Shown here: in pieces, positions 31,757 to 40,499 of the stretch | Layout of the letters: every line of letters begins with the position of its first letter | How positions within the stretch are numbered: the stretch's first letter is position 1 | DNA from: Paracoccus sp. (in: a-proteobacteria) | Lineage (GTDB): Bacteria > Pseudomonadota > Alphaproteobacteria > Rhodobacterales > Rhodobacteraceae | Direction of reading: 5' to 3' | NCBI RefSeq assembly: GCF_030538655.1 | Contig: NZ_JAUNTO010000002.1 | Span: forward strand, 124,001 to 188,000 | DNA length: 64,000 nt | Notes under the pieces: model-generated | Told to the model about the DNA's origin: nothing | Seen by the model: only the letters and a program-made list of their open reading frames with translations | Databases searched by the model: none | Made by a program: the position numbers and the translations under genes

Positions 31757-33445
31757 ATGGCAAAGAACAGGAAAAAGAAACTGTCCGATCTTGCAGACGA
31801 ATTCGACACGCTGTCGGCGGCTGCGGGTTTCGAGACCGATGACGGTTTTGACGACAAGAACGACAAAGATGACAAGGCCGACAAGCAAAAGCCCCTTGGC
31901 ACCGCCAAGGCCGTCGAGACCATGTTCCGCAACGCTGTGCGTTCGGAAATGGATATGATCGCCCTGGCGGCGACCAAGGCGAACATCATGATCTCGCTGA
32001 ACGGGCTGATTATCTCGGCGCTGATGATCTCGGGTGCGTTCATCTTTGCCAATTCCGCCGCCTTTCTGCTGCCGGCAGGGGTCTTTATGGCGACGGCGGC
32101 CTGTTCGATCATCTTTGCCCTGCTGGCGGCATCGCCCGAACGGGTGCATTATCTGCGCGGGCTGGCTGATTGGGTCCGCGCCCTGCGCCGGGGCGAGGCA
32201 GGTTTGCGCGATCTGCGCACCTATATGGACCGGGCCAATCAGATGCACGAGGATCACGATCTGAACCTGCTGATCTACGAAGACCGCGTGCGCATGACGC
32301 CCGATGATTACTGGGACCGGATGCAGGCCCTGCTGCGTGACCGCGACGACATCTATCGCAAGATGAGCGATCAGCTGTATTGGCTGGGCCTGATGGCGGA
32401 CCGCAAGTTCAAGATGCTGAACGTGTCCTATACCGTCTTCCGCTGGGGGCTGTTGCTGTCCGTCATCGCCTTTGTCGGCATCAAATCCGCTTTTGGTCTG
32501 TTTCCCGGCCTGACTGGCCAACAACAATTGCCGCAACTGCGTAACCTTGGCATTTCGGAATTTCGCGACATCTATGAACCTTCCGCCGTGCAGCAGCTTC
32601 CTGATGGCCGCATCCTGGTGGTCGAGGACGAGGCAGCCCGCGCGCTCAACCTGATGAGCATCGGAACCGACGGCACATTGGTCGAAGACCCGGCTGCCGA
32701 TGTGCGCCTGACCCGTGCCTTTGGCCGCCGCCTGAACGATCTGGAAGGGCTGTCGGTTGATGACCACGGCTTTATCTATGCGATCACCTCGCACGGGGTA
32801 AATGCCGATGGGCAGCGCAAGGCCGACCGCGAACAGATGCTGCGGTTTCGGATCGAAGGCAATCATGTCGGCCAGATCACCAGCTATACCAACCTGCGCG
32901 ACGCGCTGGATGAGGCGGCGGAACTCAAGGCCAAGATTCAGGATATGACCGGCGAGGCGATCGACTTTGCCAATCTCAATATCGAGGGTCTGGCCTTTCA
33001 CCGCCAGACCCAGAACCTGATGCTGGGTCTGCGTGAACCATTGATCGCGGAACGGTCGCTGATCGTGACCATCCGTAACCCGAACGAGGTGTTTGCCGGG
33101 ACCGCCGCCCCGGTCTTTGGCGATCCCATCGTGCTGGATCTGCAAGGTGGCGGTATCCGTGCGCTCAGCTTTGATCCGGTGATCGGGGCGTTTCTGATCG
33201 TAAATGAAATCCGGGGCGAGGATGGCAAGAACCATTCGCGGCTCTGGTCCTGGAGCGGCGATCCGGCGGATGAACCAACGATGGTCGAACTGCCCGACAT
33301 CATCAATCTGAACAATGTCGAATCCATTGATTCGATCACCATAAACGGCGAATCCCGCCTGTTGCTGATGAGCGATGAGGGCAATGAAAAGAAAGGCCGC
33401 CCGGCGAAATACATGATGCTGGATTACGCCCAGATCGGTCACTGA
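31757..33445 (+). CDS. Membrane protein fusing a Pycsar-effector-like domain to a beta-propeller-like domain
   Basis: The 562-residue protein has four parts. (1) A charged cytoplasmic N-terminus with an Asp/Lys run (DDKNDKDDKADKQK, 32-45). (2) Residues about 50-242 resemble the PycTM (Pycsar effector) family: MFRNAVRSEMDMIALAATKA leads into two helices (about 77-97 and 100-123), then NLLIYEDRVRMTPDDYWDRM and RDDIYRKMSDQLYWLG, and a third helix near 222-242. (3) A short linker. (4) About 255-562, a strand-rich domain with RRLNDLEGLSVDDHGFIYAI and FANLNIEGLAFHRQTQNLML, resembling DUF3616/phytase-like propellers and probably periplasmic. No nucleotidyl cyclase gene is adjacent. The GTG at 31754 is an alternative start. 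Function is not known; the domain names are recalled from family patterns and not searched. Confidence 0.65.
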   Translation: MAKNRKKKLSDLADEFDTLSAAAGFETDDGFDDKNDKDDKADKQKPLGTAKAVETMFRNAVRSEMDMIALAATKANIMISLNGLIISALMISGAFIFANSAAFLLPAGVFMATAACSIIFALLAASPERVHYLRGLADWVRALRRGEAGLRDLRTYMDRANQMHEDHDLNLLIYEDRVRMTPDDYWDRMQALLRDRDDIYRKMSDQLYWLGLMADRKFKMLNVSYTVFRWGLLLSVIAFVGIKSAFGLFPGLTGQQQLPQLRNLGISEFRDIYEPSAVQQLPDGRILVVEDEAARALNLMSIGTDGTLVEDPAADVRLTRAFGRRLNDLEGLSVDDHGFIYAITSHGVNADGQRKADREQMLRFRIEGNHVGQITSYTNLRDALDEAAELKAKIQDMTGEAIDFANLNIEGLAFHRQTQNLMLGLREPLIAERSLIVTIRNPNEVFAGTAAPVFGDPIVLDLQGGGIRALSFDPVIGAFLIVNEIRGEDGKNHSRLWSWSGDPADEPTMVELPDIINLNNVESIDSITINGESRLLLMSDEGNEKKGRPAKYMMLDYAQIGH

Positions 33446-33497
33446 CACAGCCCGGCGCGGGCCTTGCAACCCGCGCTGCTGCGGCTATGGTCCGCGC

Positions 33498-33734
33498 ATG
33501 GATGACCGCGCCCCGATCTGGACCAAAGACGAACCGCAAAGCCCCTGCGTCAACATCTGCGTGATCCACCCGCAGGAAGGCATCTGCGTCGGCTGCTATC
33601 GCACATTGGATGAAATCGCCACATGGGGCGGTATGTCCGCCGATGGCCGCCGCGCGGTGCTGGCCGAATTGCCCGCGCGCAAACCGCTGCTGAAAAAACG
33701 CCGGGGCGGTCGCAACGGACGTCGCGATCCCTGA
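33498..33734 (+). CDS. DUF1289 family zinc-ribbon-like protein
   Basis: The 78-residue protein contains the DUF1289 (YdhL) pattern SPCVNICVIHPQEGICVGCY: four cysteines spaced C-x3-C...C-x2-C, likely a metal site. It is followed by RTLDEIATWGGMSADGRRAV, also standard for the family. The tail is very basic (KKRRGGRNGRRD). It lies 52 bases after the propeller fusion gene, and a GC hairpin (33455-33476) occupies that gap. No activity is established for the family. Confidence 0.88.
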   Translation: MDDRAPIWTKDEPQSPCVNICVIHPQEGICVGCYRTLDEIATWGGMSADGRRAVLAELPARKPLLKKRRGGRNGRRDP

Positions 33735-33754
33735 TCCGGGCCACGCCCCGACAT

Positions 33755-34047
33755 CTTTGGTGTTGAAAATATCCTCTGGGGTGAGGCGGATGACGGAAAA
33801 GGTCCAGTGGCCCTTTTTTCCGCCGAACGGGGGGCGAAGCGCCGTCGGCCTTTGGGCATGGCTTTGGTTCTGAACCCATTAATGCCCCATCGCAGCGGAA
33901 TATCGCGGACAAAGCGCCTGCACTCTCTCGCCCTTCGGGGACCCCTGAGCAGCCAAATGGGGGCGCATGGGGCGTCTGATCGTGGGGCCACCACGCCTTG
34001 CGCGCGCCCCGCCCTCTTGGGCGCGGTCATGCAATGGGGGGCAGAAC
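33755..34047. repeat. Non-coding region with family 1 core and a longer element shared with 62290-62443
   Basis: This gap between convergent genes holds a family 1 core read on the minus strand (33755-33780, AAAATATCCTCTGGGG on the plus strand). The rest contains blocks that recur near 62310-62440: ATCGCAGCGGAATAT, a CCAAATGGG block, and GCAATG before a G run. Several GC palindromes are present (GCGCGGGG-type arms near 33995-34025). No gene was recognised in it; short open frames on both strands are unconvincing. Confidence 0.45.
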
Positions 34048-34383
34048 CTAGCGCAGCCGCCGCACCGTGCCGTGAATACGCGTCCGCACCTCGTCAGGTT
34101 CCGCCGCCACCGCCTGCATCAGGGCGCGCATGTCGCCGCGCATGGTGTTCAACTGGTCGATCAGCGACATTACCATATCCAGCGCATCTTCGGGCAGGTC
34201 ATAGTTTTCGGCCAGATCGCTGACCAATTGCAGCCGTGCCAGATCGGCTTCGCGATACATCCGTGCGCCGCTGTCGTTTTGCACGGGCTGCACCAGGCGC
34301 GCGCGGCAAAAGGCCACCAGCCGGGTTTCGGTCAGGTCGGTGATGGCGGCGATGACTTCGGATTCGGAATAGATGCGGGCCAT
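34048..34383 (-). CDS. cbpM: Chaperone modulator CbpM (MerR-like)
   Basis: The 111-residue helical protein has a MerR-type N-terminus (MARIYSESEVIAAITDLTET) and the central block RMYREADLARLQLVSDLAEN, then a helix-rich C-terminus ending in the basic RTRIHGTVRRLR. It follows cbpA by one base, as in the CbpA-CbpM pairs where CbpM inhibits the DnaJ-like CbpA. The longer upstream frame overlaps cbpA and is rejected as a start. Confidence 0.85.
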   Translation of the reverse strand: MARIYSESEVIAAITDLTETRLVAFCRARLVQPVQNDSGARMYREADLARLQLVSDLAENYDLPEDALDMVMSLIDQLNTMRGDMRALMQAVAAEPDEVRTRIHGTVRRLR

Positions 34384-34384
34384 C

Positions 34385-35314
34385 TTATGCCTCCTTCCTT
34401 GGGTCATAGGCATGGGTCTTGCGCCAGTTCTCCATGAAATCGCGCAGCTCGTCATCGACCTGCGGCGGCATGACCACCTTCAGTTCCACATGTTGATCGC
34501 CGCCATTGATGCCACGTCCGCGCAGGCGCAGGCGGCGGCCGGTGGATGATCCGGCGGGCACGGTCAGGTTCACCGGGCCGTCGATGGTCGGCGCGGGCAC
34601 CTTGGCGCCCAGAACCGCCTCGTCCAGCGCAATGGGCAGGGTGACGAAAATGTCATTCCCCTCGCGGCGGAAGGTCGGGTCGGGCAGCACGGTCAGCGTC
34701 AGATAGGCATCGCCCGCCTCGCCCTGGCCCATCCCTGCACCACCCTTGCCGCGCAGGCGGATGGTCTGGCCATCCTCGGCCCCTTTGGGAATCGTCACTT
34801 CAAGGTCAGCGCCATCGGGCAGGGTGATCCGGGTCTTGCCGCCCCGTGCAGCGGTCAGAAAGTCGATCTGCAACTGAAACCGCAGATCCTGCCCGCGCAT
34901 GTGGAACTGTCGTTGATCGCGCCCCCCGCCGCCCATATCACCAAACCCGCCAAAGCCCCGCGTTCCGCGCCCGAACAGATCGTCGAACACGCCGGACAGA
35001 TCGGGATCGCCGCTGAACCCATAGTCGCGGGCATAGGGATTGCCCGCCGCCTCGGCATGTTCGCGGTAAGTGCGGCGCTGCGGGCGCTCCTGCCCCTGAT
35101 CGTCGATCTCGCCCGCGTCAAAGCGACGGCGCTGTTCGGGGTCTTTCAGCAGGTCATAGGCGGCAGAGGCGGCCTTGAACCGCTCGGTCGCCTTGGGGTC
35201 GGGGTTCAGGTCGGGGTGATCGGTTTTGGCGATCTTGCGATACGCCTTTTTGATCTCGGCATCCGAGGCCGATTTTGTCAGGCCAAGGGCCGCATATGGA
35301 TCGCCAGCCATCAT
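34385..35314 (-). CDS. cbpA: DnaJ-like co-chaperone CbpA
   Basis: The 309-residue type II DnaJ protein stimulates DnaK. The J domain (residues 5-70) contains the HPD tripeptide in AKTDHPDLNPDPKA. A Gly/Phe-rich linker follows (FGRGTRGFGGFGDMGGGG), then two C-terminal substrate-binding beta-barrel domains (GADLEVTIPKGAEDGQTIRL and INGGDQHVELKVVMPPQVD). There is no cysteine-rich zinc domain, which separates it from DnaJ. It forms an operon with cbpM, one base apart. Two adjacent ATG codons (35314, 35311) could serve as the start. Confidence 0.94.
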   Translation of the reverse strand: MMAGDPYAALGLTKSASDAEIKKAYRKIAKTDHPDLNPDPKATERFKAASAAYDLLKDPEQRRRFDAGEIDDQGQERPQRRTYREHAEAAGNPYARDYGFSGDPDLSGVFDDLFGRGTRGFGGFGDMGGGGRDQRQFHMRGQDLRFQLQIDFLTAARGGKTRITLPDGADLEVTIPKGAEDGQTIRLRGKGGAGMGQGEAGDAYLTLTVLPDPTFRREGNDIFVTLPIALDEAVLGAKVPAPTIDGPVNLTVPAGSSTGRRLRLRGRGINGGDQHVELKVVMPPQVDDELRDFMENWRKTHAYDPRKEA

Positions 35315-35364
35315 TCCCCCGTTTGTCGCGTCACCTCAGACAGATAGGCCGCGCGCGGCCCCGG

Positions 35365-36423
35365 TCAATAGGGCATCGCGGTTGCCTTGTGAAACTGTGC
35401 GATGGCTGCCAGCGTGGTGTCATCGGGCACCCGGCCAAGCCCCTCGATCAGATGCGCGAGCTGCGTATCGGTGGTGGTTCCGATGATCGGCACCACCTTG
35501 AACGGGCGCGTCAATTGCCAGTTGATCGCCAGATGCACCGGGTCCCAGCCATGTTCGGCGCATAGTTTCAGCCACAGATCGACCGCCTGATGGGCGCGTT
35601 CGGTGCGGCGGCCACCCAGATTGCCTTGCCCGCCATGCGCCTTGTCCACAGCGGCACGGCTGCCTTGGGGCAGGGTGCCACCCTGATATTTTCCGGTCAG
35701 CAGGCCAGCAGCCAGCGGGGAATAGGACAACAGCGTGACATCTTCGTTCACGGCCGCTTCGGCCAGATCGGTGTCGAAGGGACGATACAGCAGCGAATAT
35801 TCGTTCTGAATCGCCGCCATGCGCGGTGCGCCTATCTGTTCGGCCACGTCGATCCAGCGGGTCAGCCCCCAGGCGCTTTCGTTCGACAGGCCCGCCGCGC
35901 GGATCTTGCCCGCCGCCTGCGCGGCCTTCAGCGCGGCCAGCACATCCTGCATATGCGCGATGGTTGCCGCGCGGTCCTGTTTCGAGGGATCATAGGTCCA
36001 GGTTTGGCGGAAGGCATAGGAACCGCGCACCGGCCAGTGAAGCTGATAAAGGTCGATCCTTTCAACCTGCAAACGCCGCAAAGATGCCTCGATACAGGCC
36101 GTTACCGTCGCCCCGTCAAAGGGTGCACCGTCGCGCACCATCTGGCTGGGGCCAGTGATCTTGGTGGCGATCTGCATCCGGTCGCCGGGGCGGCGTGCGG
36201 CGACCCATTCGCCGATGATCTGCTCAGACCGGCCTACGGTTTCGGCGCGGACCGGGTTCACCGGATACATCTCGGCGCAGTCGAAAAAGGTCATGCCCGC
36301 ATCCATCGCCCGGTCCATCTGGGCAAAGGCATCTTCGGGCGCGGTCTGGTTGCCGAAGGTCATCGTTCCCAGACAGATTTCGCTGACCTCGACATCGCTG
36401 CCGCCCAGATTAACCCGTTTCAT
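35365..36423 (-). CDS. Aldo/keto reductase (Tas/YajO-like)
   Basis: The 352-residue TIM-barrel oxidoreductase reduces aldehydes or ketones with NADPH. The catalytic tyrosine lies in FFDCAEMYPVNP and the lysine in MQIATKITGP, with HW in LYQLHWPVRG. The NADPH phosphate site is near the end (VVPIIGTTTDTQLAHLIEGL). The sequence EMYPVNPVRAETVGRSEQII is characteristic of the Tas-like branch. It is monocistronic as far as can be seen, on the minus strand 51 bases below the cbpA start; the substrate is unknown. Confidence 0.92.
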   Translation of the reverse strand: MKRVNLGGSDVEVSEICLGTMTFGNQTAPEDAFAQMDRAMDAGMTFFDCAEMYPVNPVRAETVGRSEQIIGEWVAARRPGDRMQIATKITGPSQMVRDGAPFDGATVTACIEASLRRLQVERIDLYQLHWPVRGSYAFRQTWTYDPSKQDRAATIAHMQDVLAALKAAQAAGKIRAAGLSNESAWGLTRWIDVAEQIGAPRMAAIQNEYSLLYRPFDTDLAEAAVNEDVTLLSYSPLAAGLLTGKYQGGTLPQGSRAAVDKAHGGQGNLGGRRTERAHQAVDLWLKLCAEHGWDPVHLAINWQLTRPFKVVPIIGTTTDTQLAHLIEGLGRVPDDTTLAAIAQFHKATAMPY

Positions 36424-36496
36424 GTGTCACCTCTTGTCTGTTTGCGGCGCAAGCTAAAGGCGAAGGCGGTGGGATGAAAGGGGCTGACCGGGCTGC

Positions 36497-36570
36497 CTGT
36501 TTGCTGAAATGCGTGAATTCCGACCGTGCCGAGCGTTGCAACACGGCAATTCGAGTATTTAGGCAAACGG
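36497..36570. repeat. Imperfect inverted pair of family 2 cores
   Basis: CTGTTTGCTGAAATGCGTGA (from 36497) faces AATTCGAGTATTTAGGCAAA (36548-36567), followed by CGG. The reverse complement of the right arm matches the left at most positions of GTTTGC..AAAT....AATT. It lies between the aldo/keto reductase start and the ruvX stop. Confidence 0.45.
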
Positions 36571-36583
36571 AACGCAGGGTGCG

Positions 36584-37057
36584 TCAGTTTCGGGTCAGAT
36601 AGCGCAGCCGATCCAGCGCGCCTTGCAGAATATATCCGGCGGCGACCTGATCTATTACTTCGGCCCGGCGTTTGCGCGATGTGTCGGCCTCAAGCAAGGC
36701 CCGCTCGGCGGCGACGGTGGACAGGCGTTCGTCCCAAAAGCTGATTGGCAGATCGGTCAGCCGTCCCAGATTGCGGGCAAAGGCGCGGGTGGATTGCGCG
36801 CGCGGGCCTTCGCTGCCGTCCATATTGCGCGGCAGGCCCAGCACGATCCCGGCCAGCCCACGATCCGCCACGATTTTCAGCAGTTCCGCTGCATCTGCGG
36901 TGAATTTCGTGCGCCGGATCACCGACAGGGGCGAGGCCACCTGTCGCAGCCCGTCGCTGACCGCGACGCCGATGGTCTTGGTGCCAAGGTCCAGCCCGGC
37001 GATGGCGCCGGTGCGGGGCAGGGCTGCGGCGAAATCCTCGACCGTTTCGCAGATCAT
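36584..37057 (-). CDS. ruvX: Holliday junction resolvase-like protein RuvX (YqgF)
   Basis: The 157-residue RNase H-fold protein has the family start [20 protein letters not shown] with the first catalytic Asp. [20 protein letters not shown] is the conserved central loop with a likely catalytic residue, followed by [15 protein letters not shown] carrying the DERLST motif. YqgF proteins act in pre-16S rRNA 5'-end processing and have been proposed as resolvases. Its ATG lies inside the end of ccmI (4-base overlap), so translation of the two is coupled. Confidence 0.95.
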   Translation of the reverse strand: MICETVEDFAAALPRTGAIAGLDLGTKTIGVAVSDGLRQVASPLSVIRRTKFTADAAELLKIVADRGLAGIVLGLPRNMDGSEGPRAQSTRAFARNLGRLTDLPISFWDERLSTVAAERALLEADTSRKRRAEVIDQVAAGYILQGALDRLRYLTRN

Positions 37058-38607
37058 TCGGTGATCCCGGCGCTTTGGGCGGCGGCGTCGATCACGGCCA
37101 GTGATTCAGGATGGTCGGCAAAACGCTGCCGCGCCTCGGCCAGAATGTCGCGGGCGTGAGCTTCGTTGCCAACCACCATCAGAGCCGAGATCAGCCGCGC
37201 CCATTCATCCGCCGTGCCGCCCTGCGTGGCCAGCCGCGATTCCAGCCGTTGCACCATATCCTGCACCATCCGCTGACGCTGTTCCGCTGTCATGTCGCCA
37301 GCGGCCTGAATATCCTCGGCACTCGGGCCGGGGGCATCGCCTGCCATCGGCGCAGTCATTGGCGCGCCATCTGCCGGGGGCTGCGCGCTGGCCGCTGCCT
37401 CGATCTGGGTCAAGGCGTCGGGCTGGTCGGCATAGGCCGCGCGGGCGAGGTCGGCCATCTGGGCTGCCCTGTCATCCTGCCCGATCACCTTCAGCGAGGA
37501 AATCAACCGCACCCATTCCTGCGCTGTGCCGCCTTGCGTCGTCAGACGGGCCTCCAGCCCCTCGACCATGCCGGCGATCATCTGCTGGCGTTCCTCGGGC
37601 GTCATCATCTGCGCGTCGGCCATCTGTCCAGCGGTCGGGCCGGATAGCCCCATGGCCGCCCCCATGGTCGGGGGCTGATAATTCGGCTCGCCCGCGATCC
37701 ATGCCAGATCCTCGATGGATTCGCGGATCGGGCCGATCCATGGCGCGTCAGCCGGTCCCTGTTCCAGCAGCCCGGCCCAGATGCGGAAGGTCAGGTCGGG
37801 GCGGGCGTTCTGCGCATACAGGATGCCCTGCACATAGCGCGCCTGCGGATAATGCGGATCGGCGGCCAGCGCACGGTCGATCAGCGCCTCGGCCTCGGGC
37901 GAGACGATGCCGCCGGTCGCCTGCACCATCAGCGCGGCCAGTTGCGTCAGTTCGGCAGCATTGGCCTGATCGCCGCGCAGGGTGATCAGCTTTTCCTGGG
38001 CCTCGCGGGCGGCGGTCAGATTGCCCAGCCGGGCTTCGTTCTGGGCCAGCAGGGTCAGCCCCTGCGGATCTTCGGGGTTGCGGGCCACGGCCTGCCGAAG
38101 CTGTTCGATCAGCTGTGCGAATTGCGGGTCAACGGGGGCGGCTTCGGGTGGCGTGGGGGCAACTGTTTCCAGTTCGGCCTGCGACGGGCGGTTTGTGTGC
38201 AGTTGCTCGGCCTCGGCCAGACGCGCCGACAGCGGCAGATCGCGCAGCCCCGGCACGCCTTCGCGCCAGTAAATCCCGAACGCCCCGCCCGCCAGCAGCA
38301 GCGCGATCAGCGCCGCCCCGACCAGTGCACCACCCTTGCGCGGGCCTTTGGCCGCCTCAAGCGTCAGCTTGCGGTCGGCCTCCAGCACCTTGCGGCCGAT
38401 TTCGGCGCGCAGCCGGTCGGCGTCATCGGCGGCGATGATGCCGCGCGCCAGATCACGGTCCACCTCGCGCAGTTGATCGCGATAGACTTGCAGGTCATAG
38501 GCTGCGGGGGAATCGGGGATCACTGTGCCCTCCTGCCGCCGGAACGGCAGCAGGATCGCCCCCACGACCAGAATCGTCAGAGCCGCGCAGATGATCCAGA
38601 ACAGCAT
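37054..38607 (-). CDS. ccmI: Cytochrome c biogenesis protein CcmI
   Basis: The 517-residue protein takes part in holding apocytochrome c for haem ligation. It has an N-terminal double-helix CcmI1 part: a first membrane helix ([20 protein letters not shown]), a cytoplasmic leucine-zipper-like segment ([20 protein letters not shown]), and a second helix ([20 protein letters not shown]). The periplasmic CcmI2 region carries tetratricopeptide-like repeats ([38 protein letters not shown]). Two related segments, [20 protein letters not shown] and [20 protein letters not shown], are an internal duplication near the C-terminus. The stop overlaps ruvX. Confidence 0.93.
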   Translation of the reverse strand: MLFWIICAALTILVVGAILLPFRRQEGTVIPDSPAAYDLQVYRDQLREVDRDLARGIIAADDADRLRAEIGRKVLEADRKLTLEAAKGPRKGGALVGAALIALLLAGGAFGIYWREGVPGLRDLPLSARLAEAEQLHTNRPSQAELETVAPTPPEAAPVDPQFAQLIEQLRQAVARNPEDPQGLTLLAQNEARLGNLTAAREAQEKLITLRGDQANAAELTQLAALMVQATGGIVSPEAEALIDRALAADPHYPQARYVQGILYAQNARPDLTFRIWAGLLEQGPADAPWIGPIRESIEDLAWIAGEPNYQPPTMGAAMGLSGPTAGQMADAQMMTPEERQQMIAGMVEGLEARLTTQGGTAQEWVRLISSLKVIGQDDRAAQMADLARAAYADQPDALTQIEAAASAQPPADGAPMTAPMAGDAPGPSAEDIQAAGDMTAEQRQRMVQDMVQRLESRLATQGGTADEWARLISALMVVGNEAHARDILAEARQRFADHPESLAVIDAAAQSAGITE

Positions 38608-38785
38608 CGCCTTCCCCTTTATTTTGCCGCCAAAGGGTTAGCCCGTTTCCCCCCGGATCAAAAGCCGAAAGCGTCGCACAAGGGCGCGATCCACTGTCGC
38701 ATCCTGCACAGCCATGCCGCATTCAGGCTTGTCGCTGCGGCGGGGCAGAGGCATCTTTGACAGCGATTCACCCAAAGGGGATACC

Positions 38786-40042
38786 ATGACCAAATCGGGC
38801 CGTTATTCCGTCTTTGCCATCGCACGCGAGGCGATGCGCCTGCACACCGGCTGGAAACGCGCATGGGCCAGCCCTGAACCGAAATCCTCCTACAAGGTGA
38901 TCGTCGTCGGTGCGGGGGGGCACGGTCTGGCCACAGCCTATTATCTGGGCAAGAACTTTGGCATCACCGATGTGGCGGTGCTGGAAAAGGGCTGGCTGGG
39001 TGGCGGCAATACCGGGCGGAACACCACGATCATCCGGTCGAATTACCTGCAAGACCCCTCGGCGGCGATCTTTGACAAGGCGCTGCAACTGTATGAGGGG
39101 CTGTCGCAGGATCTGAACTATAACGTCATGTTCAGCCCGCGCGGCCTGATTATGCTGGCGCAGTCGGAACATGAGGTGCGCGGATACAAGCGCACCGTCT
39201 ATGCCAACAACCTGCAAGGCGTATCCACCGAGTGGATCGAGCCTGCGCGCCTGAAAAAACTGGTGCCGATCATCAATATCGACGGGCCGCGCTATCCTGT
39301 GCTGGGCGGCTTGTATCAGGAACGCGGCGGCACGGCGCGGCATGATGCCGTGGCCTGGGGCTATGCCCGCGCGTGCAGCGATATGGGGATGCACATCATC
39401 CAGAACTGCGAGGTGCAGGGGATTGAAACGGCCAACGGTCAGGTGACGGCGGTCAACACATCCAAAGGCCGCATCGGCTGCGACAAGCTGGCGCTGGTTG
39501 TGGCCGGGCATTCATCGCATCTGGCCGAAATGGCCGGTTTCCGCCTGCCGATCGAAAGCGTCGCCTTGCAGGCGCTGGTGTCGGAACCGATCAAGCCCTG
39601 CATCGACGTGGTGGTGATGGCCAATCTTGTGCATGGCTATATGTCGCAATCCGACAAGGGCGAACTGGTCATCGGTGGTGGCACCGACGGGTTCAACAAC
39701 TTTACCCAACGCGGCAGTTGGCAGCATGTCGAGGAAACCGTCCGCGCCCTGATCGAGACCTTTCCCATCATCTCGCGGCTGAAAATGCTGCGGCAATGGG
39801 GGGGCATCGTGGATATGACCGGCGACCGTTCGCCGATCCTGTCCACCACGCCGGTGGGTGGCATCTTTGTGAACTGCGGCTGGGGCACCGGCGGGTTCAA
39901 GGCGATCCCCGGTTCCGGCTGGGCGATGGCGGAACTGGTGGCCAATGGCACGCCCGGCCCGCTGGCGGCGGAATTCGGCCTGAACCGTTTCCGCGAAGGC
40001 CGGTTCATCGACGAATCCGTGGCCGCCGGTGTGGCGCACTGA
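38786..40042 (+). CDS. soxB: Sarcosine oxidase subunit beta
   Basis: The 418-residue flavoprotein is the catalytic subunit of heterotetrameric sarcosine oxidase, which oxidises sarcosine with tetrahydrofolate and O2 to glycine, 5,10-methylene-THF and H2O2. The FAD-binding Rossmann motif is VIVVGAGGHGLATAYYLGKN (about 38-57); GGGNTGRNTTIIRSNYL is the conserved covalent-flavin/substrate region of SoxB. The C-terminal STTPVGGIFVNCGWGTGGFK is typical of the family. It heads the operon soxB-two small genes-soxD-soxA-soxG. It diverges from ccmI across 178 bases, where its promoter should lie. Confidence 0.96.
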   Translation: MTKSGRYSVFAIAREAMRLHTGWKRAWASPEPKSSYKVIVVGAGGHGLATAYYLGKNFGITDVAVLEKGWLGGGNTGRNTTIIRSNYLQDPSAAIFDKALQLYEGLSQDLNYNVMFSPRGLIMLAQSEHEVRGYKRTVYANNLQGVSTEWIEPARLKKLVPIINIDGPRYPVLGGLYQERGGTARHDAVAWGYARACSDMGMHIIQNCEVQGIETANGQVTAVNTSKGRIGCDKLALVVAGHSSHLAEMAGFRLPIESVALQALVSEPIKPCIDVVVMANLVHGYMSQSDKGELVIGGGTDGFNNFTQRGSWQHVEETVRALIETFPIISRLKMLRQWGGIVDMTGDRSPILSTTPVGGIFVNCGWGTGGFKAIPGSGWAMAELVANGTPGPLAAEFGLNRFREGRFIDESVAAGVAH

Positions 40043-40135
40043 CCGGGGCGGATTGATGAAGATCAGTTTTCAGGGAACCAATGCGGCGACTTGCGGATTG
40101 TGCAACCACATTCCGAACGCGAGAAAGGTTTTCGT

Positions 40136-40357
40136 ATGGCTGAACAACAAAACAACTCGGGCCTTTATTTCATCGTGGGTGCTGTCGTCGTCGCAGTTAT
40201 CGCGATCATCTGGTTCATGTCTTCGGGCGGCACGCCCGAGCCGACCGCAAGCACCGGCGACACCACGACGATCACCGTCGAAACCCCTGCCGTTGAGGCT
40301 CCGGCGGTCGAGGCCCCTGCCGTTACCGTCGAGGAAGCCCCGGCCCCGTCGAACTGA
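40136..40357 (+). CDS. Small single-helix membrane protein in the sox operon
   Basis: The 73-residue protein has a short polar N-terminus, one hydrophobic helix (LYFIVGAVVVAVIAIIWFMS, residues 10-29) and an extracytoplasmic acidic tail with a tandem motif (VEAPAVEAPAV) and Ala/Pro/Thr-rich ending. GAAAGG-like sequence precedes the ATG. It starts 93 bases after soxB on the same strand and is followed by a cysteine-rich small gene and soxD. It is not a known subunit of sarcosine oxidase, and its role is unknown. Confidence 0.65.
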   Translation: MAEQQNNSGLYFIVGAVVVAVIAIIWFMSSGGTPEPTASTGDTTTITVETPAVEAPAVEAPAVTVEEAPAPSN

Positions 40358-40499
40358 TCTGATTGCGGCTGGCGGGGCGGTTCCCGCCGGTCGGTTCCTG
40401 ACGCGGCCTTGGCCGCAGGGCTGTCGTGATGCGGCCCCGGCGCTGCAATCCGCCTTTTGTCTTGATCCGGGGCATCCCGTCGGGCTGACCGGCTGGCCC

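Noticed and set aside
31021..33800. Possible Pycsar or CBASS operon around the propeller fusion
   Set aside because: The neighbours are smpB and a DUF1289 protein. No cyclase, nuclease or other defence gene was seen, so an operon-type system cannot be claimed.
40260..40345. Tandem Val-Glu-Ala-Pro-Ala-Val units as a DNA repeat or CRISPR-like array
   Set aside because: The repetition is a short coding motif inside a membrane protein tail; there are no regular spacers.
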